DNA of 64,000 bases. Origin: Microbacterium sp. SORGH_AS_1204. GTDB lineage: Bacteria; Actinomycetota; Actinomycetes; Actinomycetales; Microbacteriaceae. Shown piece by piece: positions 20,826-29,644 of the stretch. The stretch is from NCBI RefSeq assembly GCF_030818935.1, contig NZ_JAUTBD010000001.1, positions 1,922,001 through 1,986,000 on the forward strand. Reading direction: 5' to 3'. Numbering within the stretch: position 1 is the first letter of the stretch; each line of letters begins with the position of its first letter. The translations under genes were made by a program, and so were the position numbers. Below the pieces are notes generated by a model that was not told the origin of the DNA, did no database searches, and was given only the letters and a program-made list of their open reading frames with translations.

Positions 20826-20871
20826 AGGAGTACCTCGAGAACCGTAAGAAGGTGAGAAAGGGGGACGGCCG

Positions 20872-22590
20872 TCAGCCCGTGACAGCGCCTTCCGCGGCGG
20901 AACGCACGAGCTTGGAGTACTTGGCCAGAACGCCACGGGTATAGCGCGGGGGAAGAGGTTCCCAGCCTTCGCGGCGGGAACTCAGCTCGGCCTCATCGAC
21001 GATCAAGTCGAGACTGCGAGCGGCGATATCGACCCGTATCAGATCACCATCGCGCACGAAGGCGATCGGACCTGCGTCGACCGCTTCGGGAGCTATGTGG
21101 CCGATGCAGAGGCCGGTTGTGCCGCCTGAGAATCGACCGTCCGTCAAGAGTAGTACATCTTTTCCGAGGCCCGCGCCCTTGATGGCCGCCGTGATGGCGA
21201 GCATCTCGCGCATGCCGGGGCCGCCCTTGGGGCCCTCGTACCGGATGACGACGACGTCGCCGGCGTTGATCTCGCCCGCCTCGAGGGCGTCCATGGCGGC
21301 ACGCTCGCGCTCGAACACACGGGCGGGGCCCTCGAAGACGTTGCCGGTGAAGCCGGCCGACTTCACGACCGCACCCTCGGGCGCCATCGAGCCGTGCAGG
21401 ATCGTGATGCCGCCGGTGGTGTGGATCGGGTCGTCGAACGAGTGGATGACCTTGCCGTCGACGGGGTCGGGCTCGAGGTCGCGGAGGTTCTCGGCGAGCG
21501 TCTTGCCCGTGACGGTGAGGGCGTCGCCGTGCAGCAGGCCCTCGTCGAGCATGGCCTTGAGCACGACCGGGATGCCACCGTGGCGGTCGACGTCGTTCAT
21601 CACGTACTGACCGAACGGCTTCATGTCGGCCACGTGCGGCGTCTTGTCGCCGATGCGGTTGAAGTCGTGGAGCGTGAGCTCGACCTCGGCCTCGCGGGCG
21701 ATGGCCAGCAGGTGCAGCACGACGTTGGTCGAGCCGCCGAGTGCCATGGCGAGGGCGATGGCGTTCTCGAACGCCTCTTTGGTGAGGATGTCACGCGTGG
21801 TGATGCCCTGGCGCAGCAGGTTGACCACGGCCTCGCCCGAGCGGTGGGCGAAGTAGTCGCGGCGGCGGTCGGCCGACGGCGGGGCGGCCGAGCCGGGGAG
21901 GCTCAGGCCGAGCGCCTCGGCGACGGAGGCCATGGTGTTGGCGGTGTACATGCCGCCGCAGGCGCCCTCACCGGGGGCGAAGGAGCACTCGATGCGCTTG
22001 AGGTCGGCCTCGCTCATGCGACCCGCGAGGCACGCACCGACACCCTCGAAGGAGTCGATGATCGTGATCTCTTTCTCGGTGCCGTCGGAGAGCTTGACCC
22101 AGCCCGGGGCGATCGAGCCGGCGTAGAGGAAGACGCTCGAGAGGTCGAGGCGGGCGGATGCCATGAGCATGCCGGGGATCGACTTGTCGCAGCCGGCGAG
22201 CAGCACGGAGCCGTCGAGGCGCTCGGCCATCATCACGGTCTCGACGCTGTCGGCGATGACTTCGCGCGAGACGAGCGAGAAATGCATGCCCTCGTGGCCC
22301 ATCGAGATGCCGTCGGAGACGGAGATGGTGCCGAACTGCAGCGGGTAGCCGCCGCCGGAGTGCACGCCCTCTTTCGCGCCCTGCGCGAGGCGGTCGAGGC
22401 TGAGGTTGCAGGGAGTGATCTCGTTCCAGCTCGACGCGATGCCGATCTGGGGCTTGTCCCAGTCGTCGTCGCCCATGCCGACGCCGCGGAGCATGCCTCG
22501 CGAGGTCGTGGCTTCGATGCCGTCGGTGATGACGCGGCTGCGGGGCTTGATGTCGAACTCGCCGGTGTTCGGATTGTGCGGTGCGGGCAT
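20872..22590 (-). CDS. ilvD: Dihydroxy-acid dehydratase
   Basis: 572 residues; dehydrates dihydroxy acids to 2-oxo acids in valine/isoleucine synthesis, using a [2Fe-2S] cluster. The cluster cysteines are in [20 protein letters not shown] and [13 protein letters not shown], the usual three-cysteine set. The C-terminal motif [13 protein letters not shown] is intact. The promoter looks leaderless: TAGACT at 22597-22602 ends six bases before the ATG. Codon choice in the last about 60 codons (20990-21180) is markedly less G+C-biased, with clustered GTA, CTA, TTG and AAA codons, unlike the rest of the gene. Confidence 0.97.
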   Translation of the reverse strand: MPAPHNPNTGEFDIKPRSRVITDGIEATTSRGMLRGVGMGDDDWDKPQIGIASSWNEITPCNLSLDRLAQGAKEGVHSGGGYPLQFGTISVSDGISMGHEGMHFSLVSREVIADSVETVMMAERLDGSVLLAGCDKSIPGMLMASARLDLSSVFLYAGSIAPGWVKLSDGTEKEITIIDSFEGVGACLAGRMSEADLKRIECSFAPGEGACGGMYTANTMASVAEALGLSLPGSAAPPSADRRRDYFAHRSGEAVVNLLRQGITTRDILTKEAFENAIALAMALGGSTNVVLHLLAIAREAEVELTLHDFNRIGDKTPHVADMKPFGQYVMNDVDRHGGIPVVLKAMLDEGLLHGDALTVTGKTLAENLRDLEPDPVDGKVIHSFDDPIHTTGGITILHGSMAPEGAVVKSAGFTGNVFEGPARVFERERAAMDALEAGEINAGDVVVIRYEGPKGGPGMREMLAITAAIKGAGLGKDVLLLTDGRFSGGTTGLCIGHIAPEAVDAGPIAFVRDGDLIRVDIAARSLDLIVDEAELSSRREGWEPLPPRYTRGVLAKYSKLVRSAAEGAVTG

Positions 22591-22596
22591 CCTGAA

Positions 22597-22602
22597 AGTC
22601 TA
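22597..22602 (-). promoter_or_regulatory. Leaderless -10 element of the ilvDBNC unit
   Basis: TAGACT on the minus strand lies six bases before the ilvD ATG, and there is no ribosome binding site between. Transcription would start at or next to the initiator codon. No obvious TTGACA-like -35 is present. Confidence 0.6.
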
Positions 22603-22726
22603 TTGCGCGCGCGGGCACGGCCGATGCGCAACGGGCGATGAACGGCCGATTGATGGCGGTGTGCAGGAGGGGTCGGCGGGAACGACGACGGTTGCGACGG
22701 TCGCAGCGTCCCCGCCGTCGCGGACG

Positions 22727-23506
22727 TCAGCCGCCGTGGGCCCGACGCAGCCGCGCCACCTCCGCGAGCACGGCGACGAACGCCTCGATGTCGTCGACCC
22801 GAAGGGTGGCCGCCGTCTCTCCCCCGCCGACCCGGATGCCGAGGTCTCCCGGCCCGAGCGAGCGCAGCGCGTCTTCGTCGGTGACGTCGTCTCCGGCGAA
22901 CAGCACGGCCGATGCGCCCACGCGCTCGCGCAGCAGTGCGATGGCGGAGTCCTTGCCCTCGTGCCGGAACGCGAACTCGAGGATGTCGTGGCCGGTGCGG
23001 CGGCGCCACGTGGGCGCGGCGGCCCCGACCAGCTCGTCGACGAGGCTCCGCGCGGCGTTCGCGACCTCGGCTTCCGCGGTGCGCGTGTGCACACCGAGTC
23101 CGTACTCCTTCGGCTCGATCCACACCCCGGCCATCTCGGCCGTGGCCGACGACGCCTCGCGGAAGAGCCGGTCGCGCAGCGCGAGGTCGGCAGCCGCGTC
23201 GGCGGTCGCCTCGATGCCCGTGCCCGGCACCCAGTACTGCGCGCCGTGCGATCCCGCGAGCCACACCGGCGAATCGTCGGCGTGCTCCGCGATTTCACGC
23301 AGGTGTCCGAGTGAGCGACCCGACACCAGCGCCACCACCGTGCGCGGGAGCCGGGCGAGCTCGTCGAGCACGTCGCGGGCTCCCGGCGTCATGCGCGCCG
23401 TCATCGGTTCGTCGACCAGGGGCGACAGGGTGCCGTCGAAGTCGAGGGCGACCAGCAGGGTGTCGGTGGTGGCGACGGCTTCGACCGCGGCGTCGGCGGC
23501 GGTCAT
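22727..23506 (-). CDS. otsB: Trehalose-6-phosphate phosphatase
   Basis: 259 residues; a HAD-superfamily enzyme that removes phosphate from trehalose-6-phosphate, making the compatible solute trehalose. The catalytic motif I is LDFDGTLSPLV near residue 21. Motif II is VALVSGRSL, and motif IV is FAGDDVTDEDALR. Its ATG overlaps the otsA stop by 4 bp (ATGA), so synthase and phosphatase are translationally coupled. Confidence 0.95.
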   Translation of the reverse strand: MTAADAAVEAVATTDTLLVALDFDGTLSPLVDEPMTARMTPGARDVLDELARLPRTVVALVSGRSLGHLREIAEHADDSPVWLAGSHGAQYWVPGTGIEATADAAADLALRDRLFREASSATAEMAGVWIEPKEYGLGVHTRTAEAEVANAARSLVDELVGAAAPTWRRRTGHDILEFAFRHEGKDSAIALLRERVGASAVLFAGDDVTDEDALRSLGPGDLGIRVGGGETAATLRVDDIEAFVAVLAEVARLRRAHGG

Positions 23507-24972
23507 TCGGCATCCATCACGTCGTCGTCGACATCGCTCGCGTCGACCTCGGCGGCGGCCGCCGCGCTCGACGAGCGCTCGTGGAACACCGACAGGGCGT
23601 CGAGGAAGCCCCGCGACCAGTCCTCGACGTCGTGCTCGCGCACGCGTCTGCGCAGCGTCCGCATGCGCCGCCCCTGCTCGGCGGCGGGCATGTCGATCGC
23701 GCGGACGATGGCATCCTTCAATCCGTCGATGTCGTGGGGGTTGATCAGCAGCGCGCTGCCCATCTCGTCGGCGGCTCCGGCGAACTCGCTCAGCACCAGG
23801 ACGCCGCGGTTGTCGGTGCGGCTGGCGACATACTCCTTCGCGACGAGGTTCATGCCGTCGCGGAGCGCCGTGACGAGCATCACGTCGGCGGCGAGGAAGA
23901 GCGCCACCATCTCTTCGCGCGGGTACGACTGGTGCAGATACCGGATCGCGGTGTGCGTCGTGCTGTCGTGGTCGCCGTTGATGCGTCCCACGGTCATCTC
24001 GATCTCATCGCGCAACTGCACGTAGGCGTCGACGCGCTCGCGGCTGGGGCTCGCGACCTGAACGAGAGTGGCGTCTTCGACGGTCGCCCGGCCGTCTTCG
24101 AGCAGCTCGCCCCATGCCTTCAGGCGGTGTCGGATGCCCTTTGTGTAGTCGAGACGGTCGACGCCGAGCAGGATCTTCCGCGGGTTGCCCAGGCCCTCGC
24201 GGATCTCTTTCGCCCGCTGCTGGATCTCGGGCTTCTGCGCCAGCTCGATGTACGACTCCGCGTCGATCGAGATGGGGAACGCCTTCGCCAGGGCGACGCG
24301 CGTGCCGCCGTCGCCGTCGGGGACGAGGATGCCGCTCGCCTTGGTCTCGTACCGCAGCTGGCGCCGGACGGCGCGCGCGAAGTTGCCGGCGTCCGCCACC
24401 CGCTGGAAGCCGATGACGTCGGCGCCGAGCAGCCCTTCGAGCACCTGCTTGCGCCACGGGAGCTGCGCGTAGAGGCCGTAAGCGGGGAAGGGGATGTGGT
24501 GGAAGTAGCCGATGGTGAGGTCGGGGCGGAGCTCCCGCAGCATCTTCGGCACGAGCTGCAGCTGGTAGTCCTGCACCCACACGATGCCGCCCTCGGCGGC
24601 GACGTCGGCAGCGGCGTCGGCGAAACGCTTGTTCACCTTGACGTAAGCGTCCCACCACGCGCGCTTGTACGTCGGCGCGGCGATCACGTCGTGGTACAGC
24701 GGCCAGATCGTGTCGTTCGAGAAGCCCTCGTAGTACAGCTGCACGTCGGCGGCGGAGAGCGTCACGGGAACGAGGTGGGTGCCGTCGAATTCGAAGGGCT
24801 CGACGTCGACGTCGGCTTGGCCGGCCCACCCCACCCACGCGCCCTCGGCGCGGCGCATGACGGGCTCGAGGGCGGTGACGAGACCGCCCGGCGAGCGCCG
24901 CCAGCCCTCTCCATCGGGGGTGCGGTCGACGGGCAAGCGGTTGGCGACGACGACGAAATCGGCCTGGGTCAC
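23503..24972 (-). CDS. otsA: Trehalose-6-phosphate synthase
   Basis: 489 residues; GT20 glycosyltransferase joining UDP- or GDP-glucose to glucose-6-phosphate. Seen: ANRLPVDR at the N-terminus, WVQDYQLQLVP and FHHIPFPAYG, the donor-site GVDRLDYTKGI near residue 270, and RDGMNLVAKEYVAS near residue 380. The C-terminal 25 residues are acidic/alanine-rich and likely flexible. The GTG start at 24972 is preceded by GAGGAGGA. With otsB it forms an osmoprotectant operon. Confidence 0.96.
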   Translation of the reverse strand: MTQADFVVVANRLPVDRTPDGEGWRRSPGGLVTALEPVMRRAEGAWVGWAGQADVDVEPFEFDGTHLVPVTLSAADVQLYYEGFSNDTIWPLYHDVIAAPTYKRAWWDAYVKVNKRFADAAADVAAEGGIVWVQDYQLQLVPKMLRELRPDLTIGYFHHIPFPAYGLYAQLPWRKQVLEGLLGADVIGFQRVADAGNFARAVRRQLRYETKASGILVPDGDGGTRVALAKAFPISIDAESYIELAQKPEIQQRAKEIREGLGNPRKILLGVDRLDYTKGIRHRLKAWGELLEDGRATVEDATLVQVASPSRERVDAYVQLRDEIEMTVGRINGDHDSTTHTAIRYLHQSYPREEMVALFLAADVMLVTALRDGMNLVAKEYVASRTDNRGVLVLSEFAGAADEMGSALLINPHDIDGLKDAIVRAIDMPAAEQGRRMRTLRRRVREHDVEDWSRGFLDALSVFHERSSSAAAAAEVDASDVDDDVMDAE

Positions 24973-25161
24973 AGGTCCTCCTCGGGGATCTTTTCCAGGC
25001 TAACAGCGGGTCGCTTCCGGTCGAGGGGGTGGACGGCGACGCCGGAAACGCCCCACCCCGGATGACACCCGGCGGCGCGCGGCGTCTCGCCGTCGTCGCG
25101 CACGAAGCGTACGGGTGTCAAGGCGCGGCACGTCGACGCGCGCATCGATAGGTTTGTGTGC

Positions 25162-25416
25162 ATGCGGCAGTACATCTTCGGAACGGGTCTTCTCAGCGCC
25201 ATCACCGGCGGCGTCACGCTCCTGCGGGCACTCAAGAACGACGAGCCGTTCACGTGGCGCACGGCGTTGGCGTGGCTGAGCTGGGGCATCACCCTCGCGC
25301 TCGCCATCGGGTCGGTGGTGGACACTCGCCGCGCGCGCCGCGGCAAGGTCATCGCCGGCGACTCCCCCATCGCCAAGAAGCAGCAGAAGCTGCTGAAGAA
25401 GCGCCTCGCGCGCTGA
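25162..25416 (+). CDS. Small membrane protein of unknown function
   Basis: 84 residues with two hydrophobic segments (YIFGTGLLSAITGGVTLL; ALAWLSWGITLALAIGSVV) and a strongly basic tail (KKQQKLLKKRLAR). The ATG at 25162 lies seven bases after TAGGTT, consistent with leaderless transcription; an in-frame GTG at 25156 is too close to it. A perfect hairpin follows. No known family. Confidence 0.75.
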   Translation: MRQYIFGTGLLSAITGGVTLLRALKNDEPFTWRTALAWLSWGITLALAIGSVVDTRRARRGKVIAGDSPIAKKQQKLLKKRLAR

Positions 25417-25429
25417 CCCACGACACGAG

Positions 25430-25469
25430 CGAACGGATGCCGCGGCCTCGAGGTCGCGGCATCCGTTCG
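25430..25469 (+). terminator. Hairpin terminator
   Basis: CGAACGGATGCCGCG pairs with CGCGGCATCCGTTCG across a ten-base loop, 13 bp after the small membrane gene. The stem contains the abundant GGATGCCG word. Confidence 0.75.
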
Positions 25470-25568
25470 TCGTTTTCGCGGGGCATGGCCGCGGCGGCCT
25501 GAAGCTTCGGCATCCGCCCTCAGGCCCGGGGGCTGCGCCGTCGCCCCGTGCAGGGCGCCCGTCGCGGG

Positions 25569-26756
25569 TCAGCGGGTCAGGATCAGCGCGTCGCCCTGAC
25601 CGCCGCCGCCGCAGAGCGCGACCGCCGCCGTGCCGCTCCCCCGCCGCACGAGCTCGTGCACGGCGTGCACGACGAGGCGGTTGCCCGACGCGCCAATGGG
25701 GTGGCCGATCGCGATGCCGCCGCCGTGCGGGTTAACGACGTCGTCGGAGAGGCCGAGCGCGGCCTGGGAGCGGGCCACGACGGCGCCGAACGCCTCGTTG
25801 ATCTCGACGTGATCGAGGACGGATGCCGCGATGCCCTGCTTCTCGAGCGCTCGGGCGATGGCGCGGGCGGGCTGATCGTGCAGGGAGTTGTCGGGGCCGG
25901 CGACCTGGCCCGCGGCGCCGACGACGGCGAGCACGTTCCAGCCGTGCTGCGCGGCGACCGCGCGGGTGGTGACGACGACGGCGGAGGCGCCGTCGGAGAT
26001 CTGCGAGGCGTTGCCCGCGGTGATCGACCCGCCCCCGGCGAAGGCCGGCCGCAGCTTCGCAAGGGTCTCGACCGTCGTGTCGGCGCGGATGCCCTCGTCG
26101 GCGCTCACGACGACCGGGGCGCCCTTTCGCTGCGGGATCTCGACCGGCACGATCTCGGCGTCGAAGATGCCGGCGCTCTGCGCGGCGGCGGCACGCTCGT
26201 GTGAGCGGGCGGCCACGGCATCCTGCGCCTTGCGGGTGACCTCGTACCGGGCGTTGGCGCGCTCGGTCGAGGCGCCCATGCTCTCGCGGTCGTAGGCGTC
26301 GGTCAGGCCGTCGAAGGCCATGTGGTCGAGCACCTCGACCGAGCCGTAGGCGTAGCCCTCGCGGGAGTTCATGAGCAGGTGCGGGGCGCGGGTCATCGAC
26401 TCCATGCCCGCGGCGACCACGACCGTGGCGTCTCCGAGGCGCAGCATGCGGGCGGCGTCGATGATCGCGGTGAGCCCCGAGAGGCAGACCTTGTTGATGG
26501 TCGCGGCGTGCACGTCCCAGCCGATCCCCGCTGCGATCGCCGCCTGGCGCGCGGCGTTCTGCCCGGCGCCGGCCTGCAGCACCTGTCCGACCAGCACGGC
26601 GTCGACCGTGTCGGCCGGGATGCCGCCGCGCTCGAGCGCTCCGCGGATCGCGGCGGCGCCCAGCTGCACGGCGGTGAGCGGCGCGAGCTGACCCTTCAGC
26701 CGTCCCTGCGGGGTGCGGGCGGCGGCGACGATGACGATGTCGTTCTGGGCGGTCAT
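25569..26756 (-). CDS. Thiolase (acetyl-CoA C-acetyltransferase type)
   Basis: 395 residues. The nucleophilic cysteine is in [16 protein letters not shown] near residue 89. EINEAFGAV and the C-terminal [11 protein letters not shown] and [11 protein letters not shown] complete the catalytic set. It cleaves 3-oxoacyl-CoA with CoA, typically acetoacetyl-CoA to two acetyl-CoA. Its ATG overlaps the CoA-transferase B stop by 4 bp, so it completes a transfer-then-thiolysis pathway. INKVCLSG and the SREGYAYG loop look more like acetoacetyl-CoA thiolases than PcaF, but a beta-ketoadipyl role cannot be excluded. Confidence 0.92.
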   Translation of the reverse strand: MTAQNDIVIVAAARTPQGRLKGQLAPLTAVQLGAAAIRGALERGGIPADTVDAVLVGQVLQAGAGQNAARQAAIAAGIGWDVHAATINKVCLSGLTAIIDAARMLRLGDATVVVAAGMESMTRAPHLLMNSREGYAYGSVEVLDHMAFDGLTDAYDRESMGASTERANARYEVTRKAQDAVAARSHERAAAAQSAGIFDAEIVPVEIPQRKGAPVVVSADEGIRADTTVETLAKLRPAFAGGGSITAGNASQISDGASAVVVTTRAVAAQHGWNVLAVVGAAGQVAGPDNSLHDQPARAIARALEKQGIAASVLDHVEINEAFGAVVARSQAALGLSDDVVNPHGGGIAIGHPIGASGNRLVVHAVHELVRRGSGTAAVALCGGGGQGDALILTR

Positions 26757-27409
26757 GCGGTCTGGATCTCCTCGGTGAGTCTCACGGTCAGATCGGGCTC
26801 GGTGGCATCCCGCACCTCGTCGACGCTGACGCCGGGGGCGAGCTCGACGAGCACGAGTCCATCGTGCGTCACATCGATGACGGCGAGGTCGGTGATGATG
26901 CGGTCGACCACGCCGCGACCGGTGAGCGGCAGGGAGCACGCGTCGACGATCTTCGGCGAGCCGTCTTTGGCGACGTGCTCCATCAGCACGATCACCCGCG
27001 CCGCGCCGTGCACGAGGTCCATCGCGCCGCCCGGGCCCTTCACCATCTTCCCCGGGATCATCCAGTTCGCCAGGTCTCCGGATGCCGACACCTGCATGGC
27101 CCCGAGAATCGCGGCGTCGATCTTGCCGCCGCGGATCATTCCGAAGCTCAGCGCCGAGTCGAAGAACGCCGCTCCCGGGAGCGTCGTCACCGTCTCTTTG
27201 CCGGCGTTGATGAGGTCGGCGTCCACCGCGTCCTCGGTCGGGTACGGCCCCACGCCCAGGATGCCGTTCTCGGACTGCAGCACGACGGTCACGCCCTCGG
27301 GCACGTGATTCGGCACGAGGGTGGGCAGGCCGATGCCGAGGTTGACATAGGAGCCGTCGGCGAGCTCTCGCGCGGCGCGGGCGGCCATCTCGATCCGGGT
27401 GAGGGGCAT
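26753..27409 (-). CDS. 3-oxoacid CoA-transferase, subunit B
   Basis: 218 residues; the beta chain of a succinyl-CoA:3-oxoacid transferase (ScoB/AtoA/PcaJ family). The catalytic glutamate lies in [12 protein letters not shown] near residue 50. Also present are [12 protein letters not shown] and [10 protein letters not shown]. It starts one base after the subunit A stop and overlaps the thiolase start, placing it in an A-B-thiolase operon. The acceptor could be acetoacetate or 3-oxoadipate. Confidence 0.93.
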   Translation of the reverse strand: MPLTRIEMAARAARELADGSYVNLGIGLPTLVPNHVPEGVTVVLQSENGILGVGPYPTEDAVDADLINAGKETVTTLPGAAFFDSALSFGMIRGGKIDAAILGAMQVSASGDLANWMIPGKMVKGPGGAMDLVHGAARVIVLMEHVAKDGSPKIVDACSLPLTGRGVVDRIITDLAVIDVTHDGLVLVELAPGVSVDEVRDATEPDLTVRLTEEIQTA

Positions 27410-27410
27410 G

Positions 27411-28226
27411 TCACCACTCCTTCGTCGTCGCGGCGGTGGCCCCTGAGCCGGTCGGAGCGACCACTGCCGCACGAACCGTGCGCTTCTCGATGCGCTTGTC
27501 GACCGCGCCCACCTCGACGATGCGGTGCACGAAGACGCCCGGTAGGTGCACGGCATCCGGGTCGATCTCGCCGGGTTCGACGAGGTGCTCGACCTGCACG
27601 ATGCACGTACGTCCGGCCATCGCCGCGAGGGGGTTGAAGCTGCGCGCGGCCTTGCGGAAGACGAGGTTGCCGTGGCGATCCCCCTTGTAGGCATGCACCA
27701 GGGCGAAGTCGGTGGTGATGGCCTCCTCCAGCACGAAGTCGCGCGGCTCACCTCCCACGGCGAAGGTGCGCACGTCTTTGGGCGGGGATGCCACGGCGAT
27801 ACCGCCGGAGCCGTCGTAGCGCCGCGGCAGACCGCCCTCGGCGACCTGCGTGCCCACGCCGGTCCGCGTGTAGAAGGCGGCGATCCCCGCTCCGCCGGCG
27901 CGCAGCTTCTCCGCGAGGGTGCCCTGGGGGGTGAGCTCGAGCTCGAGTTCCCCCGACAGGAACCGCCGCTCGAACTCCTTGTTCTCGCCCACGTACGACG
28001 ACGTCATCTTGCGGATGCGACCGGCTCCAAGCAGGATGCCGAGCCCCCAGTCGTCGACGCCGCAGTTGTTCGACACGACCGAGAGGTCGCGCGTGCCCTG
28101 GGCGAGGAGCGCCTCGATGAGCGCGATGGGGTTGCCGGACAGGCCGAACCCTCCGACGGCGAGCGAGGCCCCGTCGGGGATGTCGGCGACGGCGTCGGCT
28201 GCTGTCGGCCAGGTCTTGTCGATCAC
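27411..28226 (-). CDS. 3-oxoacid CoA-transferase, subunit A
   Basis: 271 residues; alpha chain with the CoA-binding [16 protein letters not shown] motif near residue 25, [12 protein letters not shown], and [11 protein letters not shown]. The GTG start at 28226 has GAAGGAG five bases upstream. The C-terminal tail ([17 protein letters not shown]) is short and Ala/Thr-rich. First gene of the operon, divergent from an IclR regulator across a 102-bp gap carrying a perfect 9-bp dyad. Confidence 0.93.
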   Translation of the reverse strand: MIDKTWPTAADAVADIPDGASLAVGGFGLSGNPIALIEALLAQGTRDLSVVSNNCGVDDWGLGILLGAGRIRKMTSSYVGENKEFERRFLSGELELELTPQGTLAEKLRAGGAGIAAFYTRTGVGTQVAEGGLPRRYDGSGGIAVASPPKDVRTFAVGGEPRDFVLEEAITTDFALVHAYKGDRHGNLVFRKAARSFNPLAAMAGRTCIVQVEHLVEPGEIDPDAVHLPGVFVHRIVEVGAVDKRIEKRTVRAAVVAPTGSGATAATTKEW

Positions 28227-28294
28227 GCGCACTCCTTCGAACAGCGTGTTCCCATGCTGCGTTCGCCGCCGCCGCCGCATCGAGCGAGTTCTTG

Positions 28295-28329
28295 CGATGT
28301 GGATGCCACGCGGCGTACCGTCCACATCG
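28295..28329. promoter_or_regulatory. Perfect dyad, candidate IclR operator
   Basis: CGATGTGGA at 28295-28303 and TCCACATCG at 28321-28329 are exact inverted repeats 17 bases apart. They lie in the divergent gap between the IclR gene and the CoA-transferase operon, touching the IclR start codon. Placement suits autoregulation plus control of the operon. Confidence 0.6.
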
Positions 28330-29126
28330 TGGACAACCCCGATACGCGGGGCCCGCGGAGCACCGTCCCGGGCGCCCAGGTCATCGCGCGTGCCGCGCAC
28401 CTGCTCCGACTCGTCACCGCGGCCGGCGACGCGGGCGCGACCGTCGGCGACCTGGCGCACGACGCCGACCTGACCCGCCCCACCGCCCACCGCCTGCTCA
28501 ACGCGCTGCGAATCGAGGGGCTCGTCGATCGCGACGACACGACCGGGCACTGGCTCCCGGGGCCCGAGCTCTTTCTGATGGGCAGCGTCGCGGCATCCCG
28601 GTTCGACGTCACCGCCGTCGCCCGCGACATCGTGCGCTCTCTCGCTGTGCGCACGGAGGAGAGCGCATTCCTCTCGGTCAGGCGGGGTGACGAGACGGTG
28701 TGCCTCCTGCGCGAAGACGGCAGCTTCCCCATCCGCTCGTTCGTGCTGTCGGAGGGGGTGCGGTTCCCGCTCGGCGTCGCGTCGGCGGGATTGGCGATCC
28801 TGGCGTTCCTCCCGCCCCAGGATGTGGACGCCTACCTGGATCGGCACCCCGAGCTCGCCGACCGCTGGGGCGCGTCGCACTCCCCCGCACGTCTGCGCAC
28901 ACGCATCGCCGACACGATGGCCCGCGGCTACGCCGTGAACCCGGGCCTGATCGTCGAGGGCAGCTGGGGTGTCGGTGCCGCGGTGTTCACGCGGTCCGGC
29001 GACCCGCAGTGGGCGCTGAGCCTCACCGGGGTGGAGTTCCGCTTCGGCGGCGAGCGGCTCGCGGAGCTGGGGCGCATCCTGCTCGCCCACGCGCACCAGC
29101 TCTCGACACGCATCGCCGCCCGCTGA
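28329..29126 (+). CDS. IclR-family transcriptional regulator
   Basis: 265 residues from GTG 28329. The N-terminal winged helix (residues about 18-75) has GATVGDLAHDADLTRPTAHRLLNAL. The C-terminal effector domain has GVGAAVFTRSGDPQWALSLTG. IclR proteins often control aromatic and 3-oxoadipate catabolism (PcaR) or acetate use. Here the divergent CoA-transferase/thiolase operon is the probable target. An in-frame GTG at 28302 is possible but would lie inside the dyad. Confidence 0.9.
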   Translation: MDNPDTRGPRSTVPGAQVIARAAHLLRLVTAAGDAGATVGDLAHDADLTRPTAHRLLNALRIEGLVDRDDTTGHWLPGPELFLMGSVAASRFDVTAVARDIVRSLAVRTEESAFLSVRRGDETVCLLREDGSFPIRSFVLSEGVRFPLGVASAGLAILAFLPPQDVDAYLDRHPELADRWGASHSPARLRTRIADTMARGYAVNPGLIVEGSWGVGAAVFTRSGDPQWALSLTGVEFRFGGERLAELGRILLAHAHQLSTRIAAR

Positions 29127-29140
29127 TCTGCGTCGATTAG

Positions 29141-29166
29141 ATACCTCCGGTATATACCTGCGGTAT
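29141..29166. promoter_or_regulatory. Two abutting palindromes, candidate MarR operator
   Basis: ATACCTCCGGTAT (29141-29153) and ATACCTGCGGTAT (29154-29166) are adjacent palindromes with ATACC/GGTAT arms. They cover a TATATA -10-like element (29151-29156) and reach the MarR start codon, so the bound repressor would block its own promoter. Confidence 0.65.
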
Positions 29167-29644
29167 GGTTTACGTCATGACCCGCGACGACGATCTGCAG
29201 ACACTCCTGCTCGCGGTGCACGCCCTCACGCGCATCGCGGCCCTCGACACCCATAACGACGCCCCCGCCGCGCAGTGGCGCACCCTGACGCTGCTGCGCG
29301 ACCACGGACCGCAGCGTCTCGGCGACCTGGCCACCCTCAGCCGGGTGACGCAGCCCGGCATGACCCGCCTCGTGCACCAGATGGATGCCGCGGGTCTGGT
29401 CGAGCGCGCCGCGCACCCGACGGATTCGCGCGTCAGCGTCGTGCGCGCCACCGCCCGCGGTCTCGAGGCGCTCGCCGTGTGGTTCGAGCAGTTCCGCGCG
29501 GCGCTGGCTCCGCACGTCGCCGATCTGTCGGAGGCGGAATGGGATGCCGTCGGCGTCGCGGCGTCCGCGCTGTCGCTGCGCGTCGGGCTGGTGCCCGTCG
29601 CCACCCTCGACACGTCACGCGAGAAGAAGGAGGTCGTCCGGTGA
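29165..29644 (+). CDS. MarR-family transcriptional regulator
   Basis: 159 residues. The winged helix is around residues 45-100, with GDLATLSRVTQPGMTRLVHQM and the wing DSRVSVVRAT. The ATG at 29165 has no ribosome binding site but follows TATATA by eight bases, consistent with a leaderless message. An in-frame ATG at 29177 is the alternative. The stop overlaps the start of an MFS gene (GTGA), so it most likely regulates that transporter and itself through the double palindrome. Confidence 0.92.
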   Translation: MVYVMTRDDDLQTLLLAVHALTRIAALDTHNDAPAAQWRTLTLLRDHGPQRLGDLATLSRVTQPGMTRLVHQMDAAGLVERAAHPTDSRVSVVRATARGLEALAVWFEQFRAALAPHVADLSEAEWDAVGVAASALSLRVGLVPVATLDTSREKKEVVR

